Positions 1-6,514 of a DNA stretch of 9,336 nucleotides are shown here, one piece after another (position 1 is the stretch's first letter; each line of letters starts with the position of its first letter). A program made the translations under genes and the position numbers. The DNA is from Acidobacteriota bacterium (lineage in GTDB: Bacteria; Acidobacteriota; Terriglobia; Acidiferrales; UBA7541). The stretch spans positions 1 through 9,336 of the forward strand of contig JAGWRH010000346.1 of assembly GCA_028876695.1 (NCBI GenBank), given 5' to 3'. The notes below the pieces were generated by a model. That model did not search any database and was not told the origin of the DNA. It worked only from the letters and a program-made list of their open reading frames with translations.

Positions 1-1291
1 CGGCGCCGAGACTGACCACTGGCCCCGGAATTTTCGCTTCAAACCGCAGCGATATTCCTTCCCTAGGCTGAATACTGATCACCAGTTCGTTCGAGGGGAT
101 CTGATCCACCGACGTGTCCTGAAAGAGCACGAAAGGAGGGCGGCGGAAGCGAATCACGATTTCGGTGACGCGGTCGGCCATACGCTTGCCGGTGCGGACG
201 TAGAACGGCACGCCGGCCCAACGCCAGTTGTCGATATTCAGCGCGAGAGCCACATACGTGGGAGTGTTGGAGTCTGGCGCTACGTGCGGCTCGTTCCGAT
301 AGGCGGGCACGTGCTTCCCGTCGATCGGGCCATCGGCGTACTGGCCGCGCACGGCATGATCGAGCACGTGTTCCGGGCTGAGCGCCTGGATGGCGCGCAA
401 GACTTTGGTTTGCTCGTCGTGCACGGCGTCCGCATCGAAGGAAATCGGAGGCTCCATCGCCGTCAGAGTGATGAGCTGGCAGATGTGGTTCGGCACCATA
501 TCGCGCAATGCGCCCGCGGAATCGTAATATCCGCCGCGCAATTCGACGCCCAGCTGCTCCGCTGCCGTGATCTGCACGTGATCGACATAACGCCGGTTCC
601 AGATCGGCTCGAAAATGCCGTTGGCGAAGCGGAACGCGAGAATGTTCTGAACCGTCTCTTTGCCGAGATAGTGGTCGATGCGGTAAATCTGCTTTTCCTC
701 GAGAACTTCGCCCAAGGCGCGATTGAGCGCGATTGCGGATGCGAGGTCGTGGCCAAAAGGCTTTTCGATCACAACGCGCCGCCGGCTATGTCCTTCGAGC
801 TTCGTCAAACCGGCCGCGCCAAGCTGCTGAACGGCGGTGGTGAAAAACACCGGGCTGACAGCGAGGTAAAAGAGCCGATTGCCGCCGGTGTGCTGCTCCT
901 TCTCGACCGCCTCGACCCTCTGCTTGAGTTTCTGGTAGGTCTGCGGATCCTTAAAATCACCGGAAACGTAGTACATCCGCTTCATGAACCAGTCCCAGCG
1001 GGACATGTCCACGCCATCGACGGAGAAATCGCGAATATCCTTGGTCATCTGGCTGCGAAATTCTTCGTCGGAGTAAGACTCAATGGAAACGCCGATGATG
1101 GCGAACTCTTCGGGCAGGAGTTTTCGGGACGCGAGATTGTAGATCGCGGGCATCAGCTTGCGCTTGGTAAGGTCGCCGCCGGCACCGAAAAGAATCATCG
1201 TGCACGGATCCGGGCGTTTCGGGTTTACTTTCGGCGGAATACCAGCGCCATCACGCGAGCCCACGGGAAAATTCTCCTGAAGACGCGGCAT
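1..1291 (-). CDS. zwf: Glucose-6-phosphate 1-dehydrogenase, N-terminal 430 residues (runs off the left edge)
   Basis: Zwf oxidises glucose-6-phosphate to 6-phosphogluconolactone with NAD(P)+, the cytosolic entry step of the oxidative pentose phosphate pathway. Reading the minus strand from 1291 gives an unbroken frame. It has the dinucleotide-binding loop GAGGDLTKRK (residues 36-45), EKPFG (176-180), the family signature RIDHYLGKE (204-212, with D206 and H207 in the active site), and GVELRGGYYDSAGALRDM followed by NHI, where H269 is the probable catalytic base. Family members are about 480-510 residues, so roughly 60-80 C-terminal residues lie outside the window. The start is ATG at 1291-1289; an in-frame stop lies about 60 bases upstream with no other ATG between, and this ATG has no clear ribosome binding site. 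An alternative is GTG at 1264-1262 (codon 10), preceded by AGGAG at 9-base spacing. Identity is certain; the exact start is not. Confidence 0.96.
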   Translation of the reverse strand, partial: MPRLQENFPVGSRDGAGIPPKVNPKRPDPCTMILFGAGGDLTKRKLMPAIYNLASRKLLPEEFAIIGVSIESYSDEEFRSQMTKDIRDFSVDGVDMSRWDWFMKRMYYVSGDFKDPQTYQKLKQRVEAVEKEQHTGGNRLFYLAVSPVFFTTAVQQLGAAGLTKLEGHSRRRVVIEKPFGHDLASAIALNRALGEVLEEKQIYRIDHYLGKETVQNILAFRFANGIFEPIWNRRYVDHVQITAAEQLGVELRGGYYDSAGALRDMVPNHICQLITLTAMEPPISFDADAVHDEQTKVLRAIQALSPEHVLDHAVRGQYADGPIDGKHVPAYRNEPHVAPDSNTPTYVALALNIDNWRWAGVPFYVRTGKRMADRVTEIVIRFRRPPFVLFQDTSVDQIPSNELVISIQPREGISLRFEAKIPGPVVSLGA

Positions 1292-1812
1292 GAGAGCGTC
1301 GCGCCGAGTATCGGTTAGAAGGGTGCGCGATCGTTTGTTTTCTGCAACTTACGCGCGTTTCTAATCGTTCGGCTGTATCGATTAGAGTGTTCGAGTCGTG
1401 TTCGCCTGGCTTGCCGAGAAGACGCGCGATTGGTTGCGCGATAATCCTCCGTCTGACGGCGACGGCGGTTTGAGATTTGCGGGCGACGCGGGCAGCCACT
1501 CCGCACGACTCCTCTCCGGGCCTTCCGACGGGGCCCTTTGCTGCGCCGATTACTTCCTCACTTCCACACTATCACACAACGCAAGTCCCCGCAGATCCGC
1601 GTACACCTTAAACTGCTGCAACGTATGCTCTTACGTCCGCGGCTGAAGACAAAAACGGATGAAATCCGCAGTCACAGATGGTGGCGCGTGGCGGGCTATT
1701 TTTAGGGGTACGATTCTCTACCCTGAGTGCAGCACTGACCGCAACTCAAGTCGATGCCACTACGTATTGGTATTGAAGGTTAGCGGCGGTAATCCGCAGT
1801 GACGGAGCATTG
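1292..1812. other. Intergenic region between zwf and the hydrolase gene, no convincing gene
   Basis: This 521-bp stretch separates two divergently transcribed genes and should hold both promoters. Reading frames of 60-82 codons exist on both strands, but they are rich in Ser, Arg, Cys and His, match no family I recognise and lack ribosome binding sites. Visible structures are the 8-bp dyad at 1360-1386, a GGGCC/GGCCC hairpin at 1518-1536 without a proper T-tract, a small CGGAT-GAA-ATCCG hairpin near 1656-1668, and a 10-bp direct repeat AATCCGCAGT at 1663-1672 and 1791-1800. I could not find a convincing -35/-10 pair for either gene. Confidence 0.6.
1360..1386. promoter_or_regulatory. Perfect 8-bp inverted repeat upstream of zwf, operator-like
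   Basis: TCTAATCG (1360-1367) and CGATTAGA (1379-1386) are perfect inverted repeats separated by 11 bases. The arm centres are 19 bp apart, close to two helical turns, which suits a dimeric regulator. The dyad lies 69 bases upstream of the zwf ATG, in its probable promoter or leader. It is AT-richer than its surroundings and has no T-tract, so a terminator is unlikely. It does not resemble the HexR site I know from proteobacterial zwf genes. The regulatory role is inferred from position and symmetry only. Confidence 0.35.
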
Positions 1813-2901
1813 ATGAGAATACTTCGCAGGCTGGGAGTGGGGATTGTGGTGGTGATCGCCGCGGCAATCGTCGCGGGATTTGCGTACCGAGCGCACATGC
1901 AGCACCGGCTGGCGCGTGAAACCCGGATTGCGACGCCGAACGGAATCGACGAGGCGAAATACATTGAGGTGAATGGGGCGCAAGAATGGGTGACGATTCG
2001 CGGGCAGGATCGGAGTAATCCGGTGATTCTATTTTTGCACGGAGGGCCGGCCGAAGCGAACTCTCCGTTCGTGACGTTTTACTTGCCGTTCGAGAAGGAC
2101 TACGTGTTTGTGCAATGGGATCAGCCTGGCGCCGGGATGACGTACATCAAAGCGGGCGACGATCAAACGAAGCTCACGCTCGATGAAATCGCAAACGACG
2201 GGATCGCGGCGGCCGAGCACGTGCGCGATGAACTTCATCAACCGAAAATCACTCTGATCGGACAGGACTGGGGAGGCGTAGTGGGTATCCACATGATTGA
2301 GAAGCGACTAGACCTGTTTACGGCCTTTGTGGGGACCGGGCAGATAGTCGGGATGATGGCGACACAGCGCGTGCTCTATCAATATGCTCTGAACCATGCG
2401 GCGGCGAATCGCGACCAAAAGATGCTGTCTGACTTGAAGCAAGTGGGCCCGCCGCCATACCGCACGCTTGAAGCATACGGAGATTTTGAGAATTGCTGCC
2501 GGAATGCCTTTTGGCCGGCGGACGATGTGGCAGGAATCCGCCAAATGCAAGCAATGCTGGTCTTTTCGCCGCAGCTGACACTCGCGCAGGCATACGGATG
2601 GTACAAGGGATTGCGAACAAACGAGGTGAAACTGGATACGTGGCTAATGACGATGCCGGATTTGCGCGACACTGACACCGCTTTTTCGGCCCCCGTGTTC
2701 TTCATCCAAGGCGAAAATGACAATGTGACGCCGACGAACCTGGTGGCGGATTACTACGCGCGGATTCAGGCACCGATCAAAGGAATGGACGTGATTCCGG
2801 ATGCGGGGCATTTTGTAATGTGGACGCATGCGGCCGAGTTTTTGAGGCATTTGAATGCGGACGCGGGAGCCGCGTCAGAAGTCGCGCGAAGTAAGAGGTA
2901 A
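1813..2901 (+). CDS. Membrane-anchored alpha/beta hydrolase with Asp at the nucleophile position
   Basis: This 362-residue alpha/beta-hydrolase-fold protein has an N-terminal hydrophobic segment (about residues 8-26, after MRILRRL), so it is probably anchored with the catalytic domain outside the cytoplasm. The oxyanion-hole motif FLHGGP (HGGP at 76-79) and the order of segments recall proline iminopeptidase-type (S33) hydrolases. The nucleophile elbow reads GQDWGG with Asp at 152, as in epoxide hydrolases and haloalkane dehalogenases, not the usual Ser. Likely partners are D303 (in GENDN) and H333 (in DAGHF). A cap region lies about 175-285. The start is ATG 1813, preceded by GGAG at 5-base spacing; TTG at 1810 would sit only 2 bases from GGAG and is less likely. 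The gene stands alone and faces away from zwf. Substrate is unknown; a peptidase, an epoxide hydrolase or a dehalogenase are all possible. Confidence 0.88.
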   Translation: MRILRRLGVGIVVVIAAAIVAGFAYRAHMQHRLARETRIATPNGIDEAKYIEVNGAQEWVTIRGQDRSNPVILFLHGGPAEANSPFVTFYLPFEKDYVFVQWDQPGAGMTYIKAGDDQTKLTLDEIANDGIAAAEHVRDELHQPKITLIGQDWGGVVGIHMIEKRLDLFTAFVGTGQIVGMMATQRVLYQYALNHAAANRDQKMLSDLKQVGPPPYRTLEAYGDFENCCRNAFWPADDVAGIRQMQAMLVFSPQLTLAQAYGWYKGLRTNEVKLDTWLMTMPDLRDTDTAFSAPVFFIQGENDNVTPTNLVADYYARIQAPIKGMDVIPDAGHFVMWTHAAEFLRHLNADAGAASEVARSKR

Positions 2902-2993
2902 AGTGACCTAGGCGAACCTCCGATTGCTGGGCAATGTTTTCATGGCCCGTCACCGCGAATACTGAACCGCAATTACACCTTTTACCCAGAGGG

Positions 2994-3014
2994 CCGCGAG
3001 ACGCGGGTAGTTTT
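2994..3014 (+). terminator. Possible weak terminator downstream of the hydrolase gene
   Basis: CCGCG (2994-2998) and CGCGG (3002-3006) can pair across an AGA loop, and GTAG then TTTT (3011-3014) follows. The stem is only 5 bp, the T-run only 4, and it lies 92 bases after the hydrolase stop codon, so this is a weak call. Confidence 0.25.
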
Positions 3015-3022
3015 CACGTGGT

Positions 3023-3041
3023 GCGGCCGTGGTTAGGCCGC
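3023..3041. repeat. 6-bp inverted repeat GCGGCC/GGCCGC
   Basis: GCGGCC (3023-3028) and GGCCGC (3036-3041) are perfect inverted repeats around the 7-base loop GTGGTTA. No T-tract follows on either strand. It is probably part of the repeat cluster, not a gene control element. Confidence 0.4.
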
Positions 3042-3123
3042 CCTATTAGTGGAGGTGACCGGCTCGCGGCCGGGGACCTGGAAAATCGGAGTGCGGCATG
3101 GCATCTCGAAATCCTGGGAAAAG

Positions 3124-3162
3124 AGAGGTTCTTCGCCGCGGAGCGCGCTCCGCAGAATGACC
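3124..3162 (-). repeat. Dispersed repeat unit with a 16-bp perfect palindrome
   Basis: On the minus strand this unit begins GGTCATTCTG, runs through the perfect palindrome GCGGAGCGCGCTCCGC (3138-3153), and ends CGAAGAACCTCT. From memory, that layout (GTCATTCTG, variable palindrome, GAAGAATCT-like end) is a repeat family scattered through intergenic DNA of Acidobacteriota and some other phyla. The match is by recollection, without a search. A related unit occurs at 3363-3460. Confidence 0.5.
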
Positions 3163-3260
3163 ACGGGCGGAGGCGGGAATAAGGCGCAGCAAGCTTCGCG
3201 AGTCGGCTAGGCAAATGTGGGGCATGAAATACTTCGCGCGAGTAAACATGCGCGAAAGGA

Positions 3261-3305
3261 AGCGTGCTACCGCACGCTCGATTCCGGCACGACTAAAGTC
3301 GTGCC
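3261..3305. repeat. Tandem pair of perfect hairpins, REP-like
   Basis: Two perfect hairpins lie 7 bases apart. The first is AGCGTGC-TACC-GCACGCT (3261-3278, 7-bp stem, 4-base loop). The second is GGCACGAC-TAAA-GTCGTGCC (3286-3305, 8-bp stem, 4-base loop). The second arm sequence resembles hairpin repeats I recall from acidobacterial intergenic DNA. Paired hairpins of this kind are typical of REP/BIME-like elements. No transposase of the RAYT type is visible in the window. Confidence 0.6.
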
Positions 3306-3362
3306 CTGACACGAACCTGAGCGCCGCCGAACGCTGATACCTCGCACCGGGAACGGCGAAAA

Positions 3363-3460
3363 GCAGATCCCTCACGCTGATCCGCGACTAAAAAATGTCG
3401 GGGCTCGGTTCCCGCACCCCAGCGCGCAAGCGCGCCGGGGACCCCGGGTTCGGGATGACC
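3363..3460 (-). repeat. Second dispersed repeat unit with a GC-rich hairpin
   Basis: On the minus strand this unit begins GGTCATCCCGAACCCGGGG and ends GAGGGATCTGC, matching the general layout of the unit at 3124-3162. It contains the hairpin CCCC-A-GCGCGC-AA-GCGCGC-C-GGGG (3417-3440), perfect except for one A/C mismatch. The region is read through by a minus-strand frame at 3293-3577, which I regard as repeat sequence and not a protein. Confidence 0.45.
3390..3440 (-). terminator. Possible transcription terminator for tal-pgi
   Basis: Reading the minus strand, the GC-rich hairpin at 3440-3417 is followed about 20 bases later by six consecutive T (A3390-A3395 on the plus strand). Just before the T-run a second small stem (CGGG with CCCG) can form. 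This is the only hairpin plus T-run combination downstream of tal-pgi before the hydrolase. The distance between the strong stem and the T-run is longer than usual, so the call is tentative. Confidence 0.3.
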
Positions 3461-3479
3461 GGCGAAAGACACAGCCAAA

Positions 3480-3514
3480 TTATGCGAGGGCGAAGCGGAA
3501 GGCGGCGTCGAGGC
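3480..3514. repeat. Imperfect direct repeat of the tal-pgi 3' end (copy outside the gene)
   Basis: The 35 bases here match the last 35 bases of the tal-pgi coding sequence (3593-3627) at 30 positions, including an aligned stop codon (TAA against TGA). The copies are 113 bp apart, so they are in different frames relative to each other. The similarity ends abruptly at 3515/3628. Confidence 0.7.
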
Positions 3515-3593
3515 CCAACAACACAAAATCCGCACCCTTCGCACGGAACGCGTCGGATGCGGCACCCGCAAAGTCAACTACACAAACCCGCAT
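3480..3593 (-). CDS. Possible 37-residue reading frame overlapping the tal-pgi stop codon
   Basis: An ATG at 3593-3591 shares its A with the tal-pgi stop (TGATG), the classic stop-start arrangement for translational coupling. The frame runs 37 codons to TAA at 3482-3480. The predicted peptide starts MRVCVVDF and ends GLDAAFRFALA, echoing the tal-pgi C-terminus RLDAAIRIALA, because 3480-3514 is an imperfect copy of 3593-3627. It has no separate ribosome binding site. It may be a coupled mini-protein, or a relic of a duplication or repeat that happens to be open. I do not recognise the peptide and would not assert that it is expressed. Confidence 0.22.
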   Translation of the reverse strand: MRVCVVDFAGAASDAFRAKGADFVLLGLDAAFRFALA

Positions 3594-6514
3594 CAGGCGA
3601 GGGCGATGCGGATGGCGGCGTCGAGTCGGGCGAGACCCTCGCCGACGTTGGCGCCGAGATGGACGCGCAGCGCGCGGCGGTTGCGTTCCGCTAGAACCTG
3701 AAAATCGCCGCGGGCCTGTGCGGCTTTGACCACTCCGAATGTGTATTTCTGCCCGGGAACCGGAAGATCCGCGGCATCATCGCAAGTGATTTGCAGGAAC
3801 ACGCCGGTATTCGGGCCGCCTTTGTAGGCTTGGCCGGTGGAATGCAAAAAGCGCGGGCCAAAGCCGAGACAGGTGGCGACGCGGCACTTGTCGCGGACGA
3901 AATGGCGTATGGACTGCAGTTGCGACTCGTTAGCTGCATTGCGATTCAGATAGCCGAGCAGGGCGAAGTAATCTCCGGGTTGCAAGCGGCGAAGATGCGC
4001 GCGCAGATAACTGGCGAGCGATTGGTCGCCGACTACGGCTTTGGCGAGATCGGCGGCGTTTTTCGGGTCCGTGAAAAGCTGGATATCGCCTTCTTTCAAG
4101 ACTGGGGATTCAGACGGAAGCGAGCCGGATTTCTCATACGCGTCGGTCAGATTGCGGGTTTCGATTTTACTGGCTTCGACGTCCGGCTGATCGAACGCAT
4201 CGATACCAATGACGGAGCCCGCGACGGCCGTGGCGATTTCCCAGCGGAAAAACTCCTGGGCCACATCGTAGATATCGCGAAGCGAAATACGCACGACGGG
4301 CTGGCCCGCTTGCTCGAGCGCGTCAATGGCGACGTCCTGGCGCGAATCAGGATCGGTTTCCAGGCGCAGATACGCAAAGACGCGGTCTTTTCCGTACACG
4401 GAGGGCACGCCGAGCTGTTCGCGATCGACGGGAATCAACCCTTTGCCTTGCTTGCCGGTCGATTCGGCCAGTAACTGCTCAAGCCACGCGCCGAGATCGA
4501 AAATGCCGGGAGAGGCGATGATGGTCACTTTATCGCGTCCCATCTTTTGCAGCGTGCCGAGAATTGCGCCGAGCTGGACACCGGGATTCCGATCCGCCGC
4601 TACCACCGATGCGCATGCATGGACCATCTCCTCGGCGCGGTCGAGAAATTTGTCCACATCGAGGCCCTGAATTGCGCCGGGAATCATGCCGAAATTGGAA
4701 AGCGCGGAGTAGCGGCCGCCGATTCCCGGCACGCCGTAGAAGATGTGGCGGAAGCGATCGGCTTCGGCGACTTTTTGCAACTGCGATCCGGGATCGGTGA
4801 TGGCGATGAAATGCTTGCCAGCTTCGGTGGGGCCGACGACCTGCTTGACGCGTTCGAAAAAATACTGCTTGAAGATGTTGGGCTCCAACGTGCCGCCGGA
4901 TTTGCTGGAGACGATGAAGAGCGTGCGTCCAAGGTCGATGGCTTCTTCGAGCGCGACGATTTGCGCGGGATCGGTGGAATCGAGGACATAAATTTCCGGA
5001 TGATCCTTGATTTTCCCGAAGGTGAGACTGAGCACTTCAACACAAAGACTGGAGCCGCCCATGCCTAGCAGAGCGGCGCTGGTAAAGCCCGCGGAACGAA
5101 CGTCGTCCACGATACGTGCGAAGCGGCCGCGGTTGGAGATTTGATCTTCGGTGATGCCGAGCCAGGCGAGCCACTTGCTTTCGTCGGCGTTGGTCCAGAG
5201 CGAGGCGTCGCGAGCCCAGAGCCGCTTGACCTTGCTGTTTTGGTCCGATTTCCAATCGTCGACGGTGGCTTGGACGGCTTGCTGCAAACCGGCGGGCAGG
5301 CGATAAGCGAATCGCTGAACCGCCGCGGACGCGGGCGCGCGCGCAGGCGTCCTGGCAGATTTCTCCACGGCAGCGAGGAGCTTATCGAAAGCATCGGCGA
5401 AGAGCTTCACGCCTTCGGTAGTGAGCTGATCGGTGACGGCGGTCATGGAAACACCGGCGCGCGCGAGATCGTCCATCACGCGAGTGGCCTCGTCGACGTT
5501 CTCTTCGAGGCTGGCGCGCGGAACGCCGTGATCGCGGAAAGCGGCAACGGTTGAGGGAGGCATGGTGTTGACGGTATCGCGCCCGATCAACTCCTCGACG
5601 TAAAGAATGTCACTGAATGCGGGGTTTTTCGTGCTGGTGCTGGCCCACAGAACGCGCTGCGTCTGAGCGCCGCGCGCGGCGAGGGATTTCCAACGGTCGC
5701 CGCTGAAGACGCGCTTGTAAATCTGATAGGCGAGTTTGGCGTTGGCGATGGCCGCTTTGCCCTGCAGGCCGAGCGCGAGGGCGCGAATTTCGTCTGAAGA
5801 AGTGCTCTTGGAAAGCGCCGTGAGTTGGCTATCAACCAGCGTGTCGATGCGGCTTACGAAAAAGCTGGCAACGCTGGCCATGCCTCGGGGATCGCCGCCT
5901 CGATTGACGAGATCCTCAAGACCGGCGATATAGGCGACGGCGACGAGTTCGTACACGTCCTGCGCGAAGAGCAGCGTCACGTTGATGTTGATGCCTCCGC
6001 CGATCAGCTGGCGAAATGCGGGGATTCCTTCGCGCGTGCCGGGAACTTTAATCATGATGTTGGGACGATTGACCGCTTTCCAAAGCCGGCGGGCTTCGGC
6101 GATGGTTTCGTCGGTTTTATGCGCGAGATACGGAGAGACTTCCAGGCTGACGTAGCCATCGCGGCGGCTGGATTCTTCGTATACGGGACGGAACGCGTCC
6201 GCCGCGTCCTGCACATCGCGGATGGCGAGCTGCTCGTAGATGCCGGTGGCGTTCAAATTGCCGCGCCCGGAAAGTTCCGAAAGCATTTGCGAATAATCGG
6301 TGCTGCCGGCGATGGCTTTCTCAAATATGGAGGGATTGGAAGTCATGCCGCGCAAGCCGTCTTCGCGAATCATGCGTGCCAGCTCGCCGGTTTCGATGAG
6401 GTTGCGGCGAATGTAGTCGAGCCAAACCGACTGGCCGAAACCGAGCAGGGCCTGGAGCGGATTGTGGGTCTGCGTGCCTGATGAGGCGCTGCCGATGGGC
6501 TTCGCGGTGCTCAT
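3593..6514 (-). CDS. tal-pgi: Bifunctional transaldolase / glucose-6-phosphate isomerase
   Basis: This 973-residue cytosolic fusion should transfer dihydroxyacetone units between sugar phosphates and interconvert glucose-6-phosphate and fructose-6-phosphate. The transaldolase part (about 20-385) has TSNPSIF (58-64) and the Schiff-base lysine in NIMIKVPGT (K156). A linker rich in Ala, Pro and Arg (about 385-400) leads to the isomerase part (about 400-973). That part has GMGGSS (484-489), the sugar-phosphate-binding SSKSGGT (536-542), GGRYSALSNFG (599-609), the likely catalytic Glu in ESTGKQGK (E684), and HSTGQAYKGG (891-900). Bacterial fusions of this length are known (an established bifunctional family). 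The ATG at 6514 is preceded by GAGGGGGA at suitable spacing. The open frame extends 51 codons further upstream to 6667, but that stretch has no ribosome binding site or domain. Both catalytic sets appear complete, so both activities are expected. Confidence 0.96.
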   Translation of the reverse strand: MSTAKPIGSASSGTQTHNPLQALLGFGQSVWLDYIRRNLIETGELARMIREDGLRGMTSNPSIFEKAIAGSTDYSQMLSELSGRGNLNATGIYEQLAIRDVQDAADAFRPVYEESSRRDGYVSLEVSPYLAHKTDETIAEARRLWKAVNRPNIMIKVPGTREGIPAFRQLIGGGININVTLLFAQDVYELVAVAYIAGLEDLVNRGGDPRGMASVASFFVSRIDTLVDSQLTALSKSTSSDEIRALALGLQGKAAIANAKLAYQIYKRVFSGDRWKSLAARGAQTQRVLWASTSTKNPAFSDILYVEELIGRDTVNTMPPSTVAAFRDHGVPRASLEENVDEATRVMDDLARAGVSMTAVTDQLTTEGVKLFADAFDKLLAAVEKSARTPARAPASAAVQRFAYRLPAGLQQAVQATVDDWKSDQNSKVKRLWARDASLWTNADESKWLAWLGITEDQISNRGRFARIVDDVRSAGFTSAALLGMGGSSLCVEVLSLTFGKIKDHPEIYVLDSTDPAQIVALEEAIDLGRTLFIVSSKSGGTLEPNIFKQYFFERVKQVVGPTEAGKHFIAITDPGSQLQKVAEADRFRHIFYGVPGIGGRYSALSNFGMIPGAIQGLDVDKFLDRAEEMVHACASVVAADRNPGVQLGAILGTLQKMGRDKVTIIASPGIFDLGAWLEQLLAESTGKQGKGLIPVDREQLGVPSVYGKDRVFAYLRLETDPDSRQDVAIDALEQAGQPVVRISLRDIYDVAQEFFRWEIATAVAGSVIGIDAFDQPDVEASKIETRNLTDAYEKSGSLPSESPVLKEGDIQLFTDPKNAADLAKAVVGDQSLASYLRAHLRRLQPGDYFALLGYLNRNAANESQLQSIRHFVRDKCRVATCLGFGPRFLHSTGQAYKGGPNTGVFLQITCDDAADLPVPGQKYTFGVVKAAQARGDFQVLAERNRRALRVHLGANVGEGLARLDAAIRIALA

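Larger units (their letters stand above)
2902..3479. other. Repeat-rich intergenic region with several palindromes
   Basis: This stretch between the convergent hydrolase and tal-pgi genes carries no convincing gene. Short frames on both strands (for example 2934-3182 plus, 3046-3375 minus and 3293-3577 minus) disagree with one another and have the compositional look of translated repeats. It holds a series of palindromes: GCGGCC/GGCCGC at 3023-3041, a perfect 16-bp palindrome at 3138-3153, two adjacent hairpins at 3261-3278 and 3286-3305, and a GC-rich hairpin at 3417-3440. This is the pattern of dispersed non-coding repeats that collect between genes in acidobacterial chromosomes. Confidence 0.65.

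Noticed and set aside
284..1318. A 344-codon open frame on the plus strand opposite zwf
   Set aside because: The minus strand encodes a clear glucose-6-phosphate dehydrogenase over the same bases. The plus-strand frame has no recognisable domain and is the usual antisense shadow of a GC-rich gene.
1518..1539. GGGCC/GGCCC hairpin followed by TTT as a terminator
   Set aside because: No plus-strand gene lies upstream of it, the loop is 9 bases and the T-run only three, so it does not qualify as a terminator.
3138..3305. CRISPR array or phage attachment site in the palindrome cluster
   Set aside because: The palindromes differ from one another and are not evenly spaced with unique spacers. There is no tRNA or integrase near, so repeat elements explain them better.
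3293..3577. A 94-codon minus-strand frame downstream of tal-pgi
   Set aside because: It reads through the GC-rich hairpin and both ends of a dispersed repeat unit, which is the way spurious proteins are commonly annotated from such repeats.
3791..4474. Plus-strand frames of 110-230 codons opposite tal-pgi (3791-4474, 4547-5068, 5825-6481)
   Set aside because: All lie inside the coding sequence of the Tal-Pgi fusion, whose motifs are continuous. The antisense translations match no family and share the third-position bias expected of shadows.
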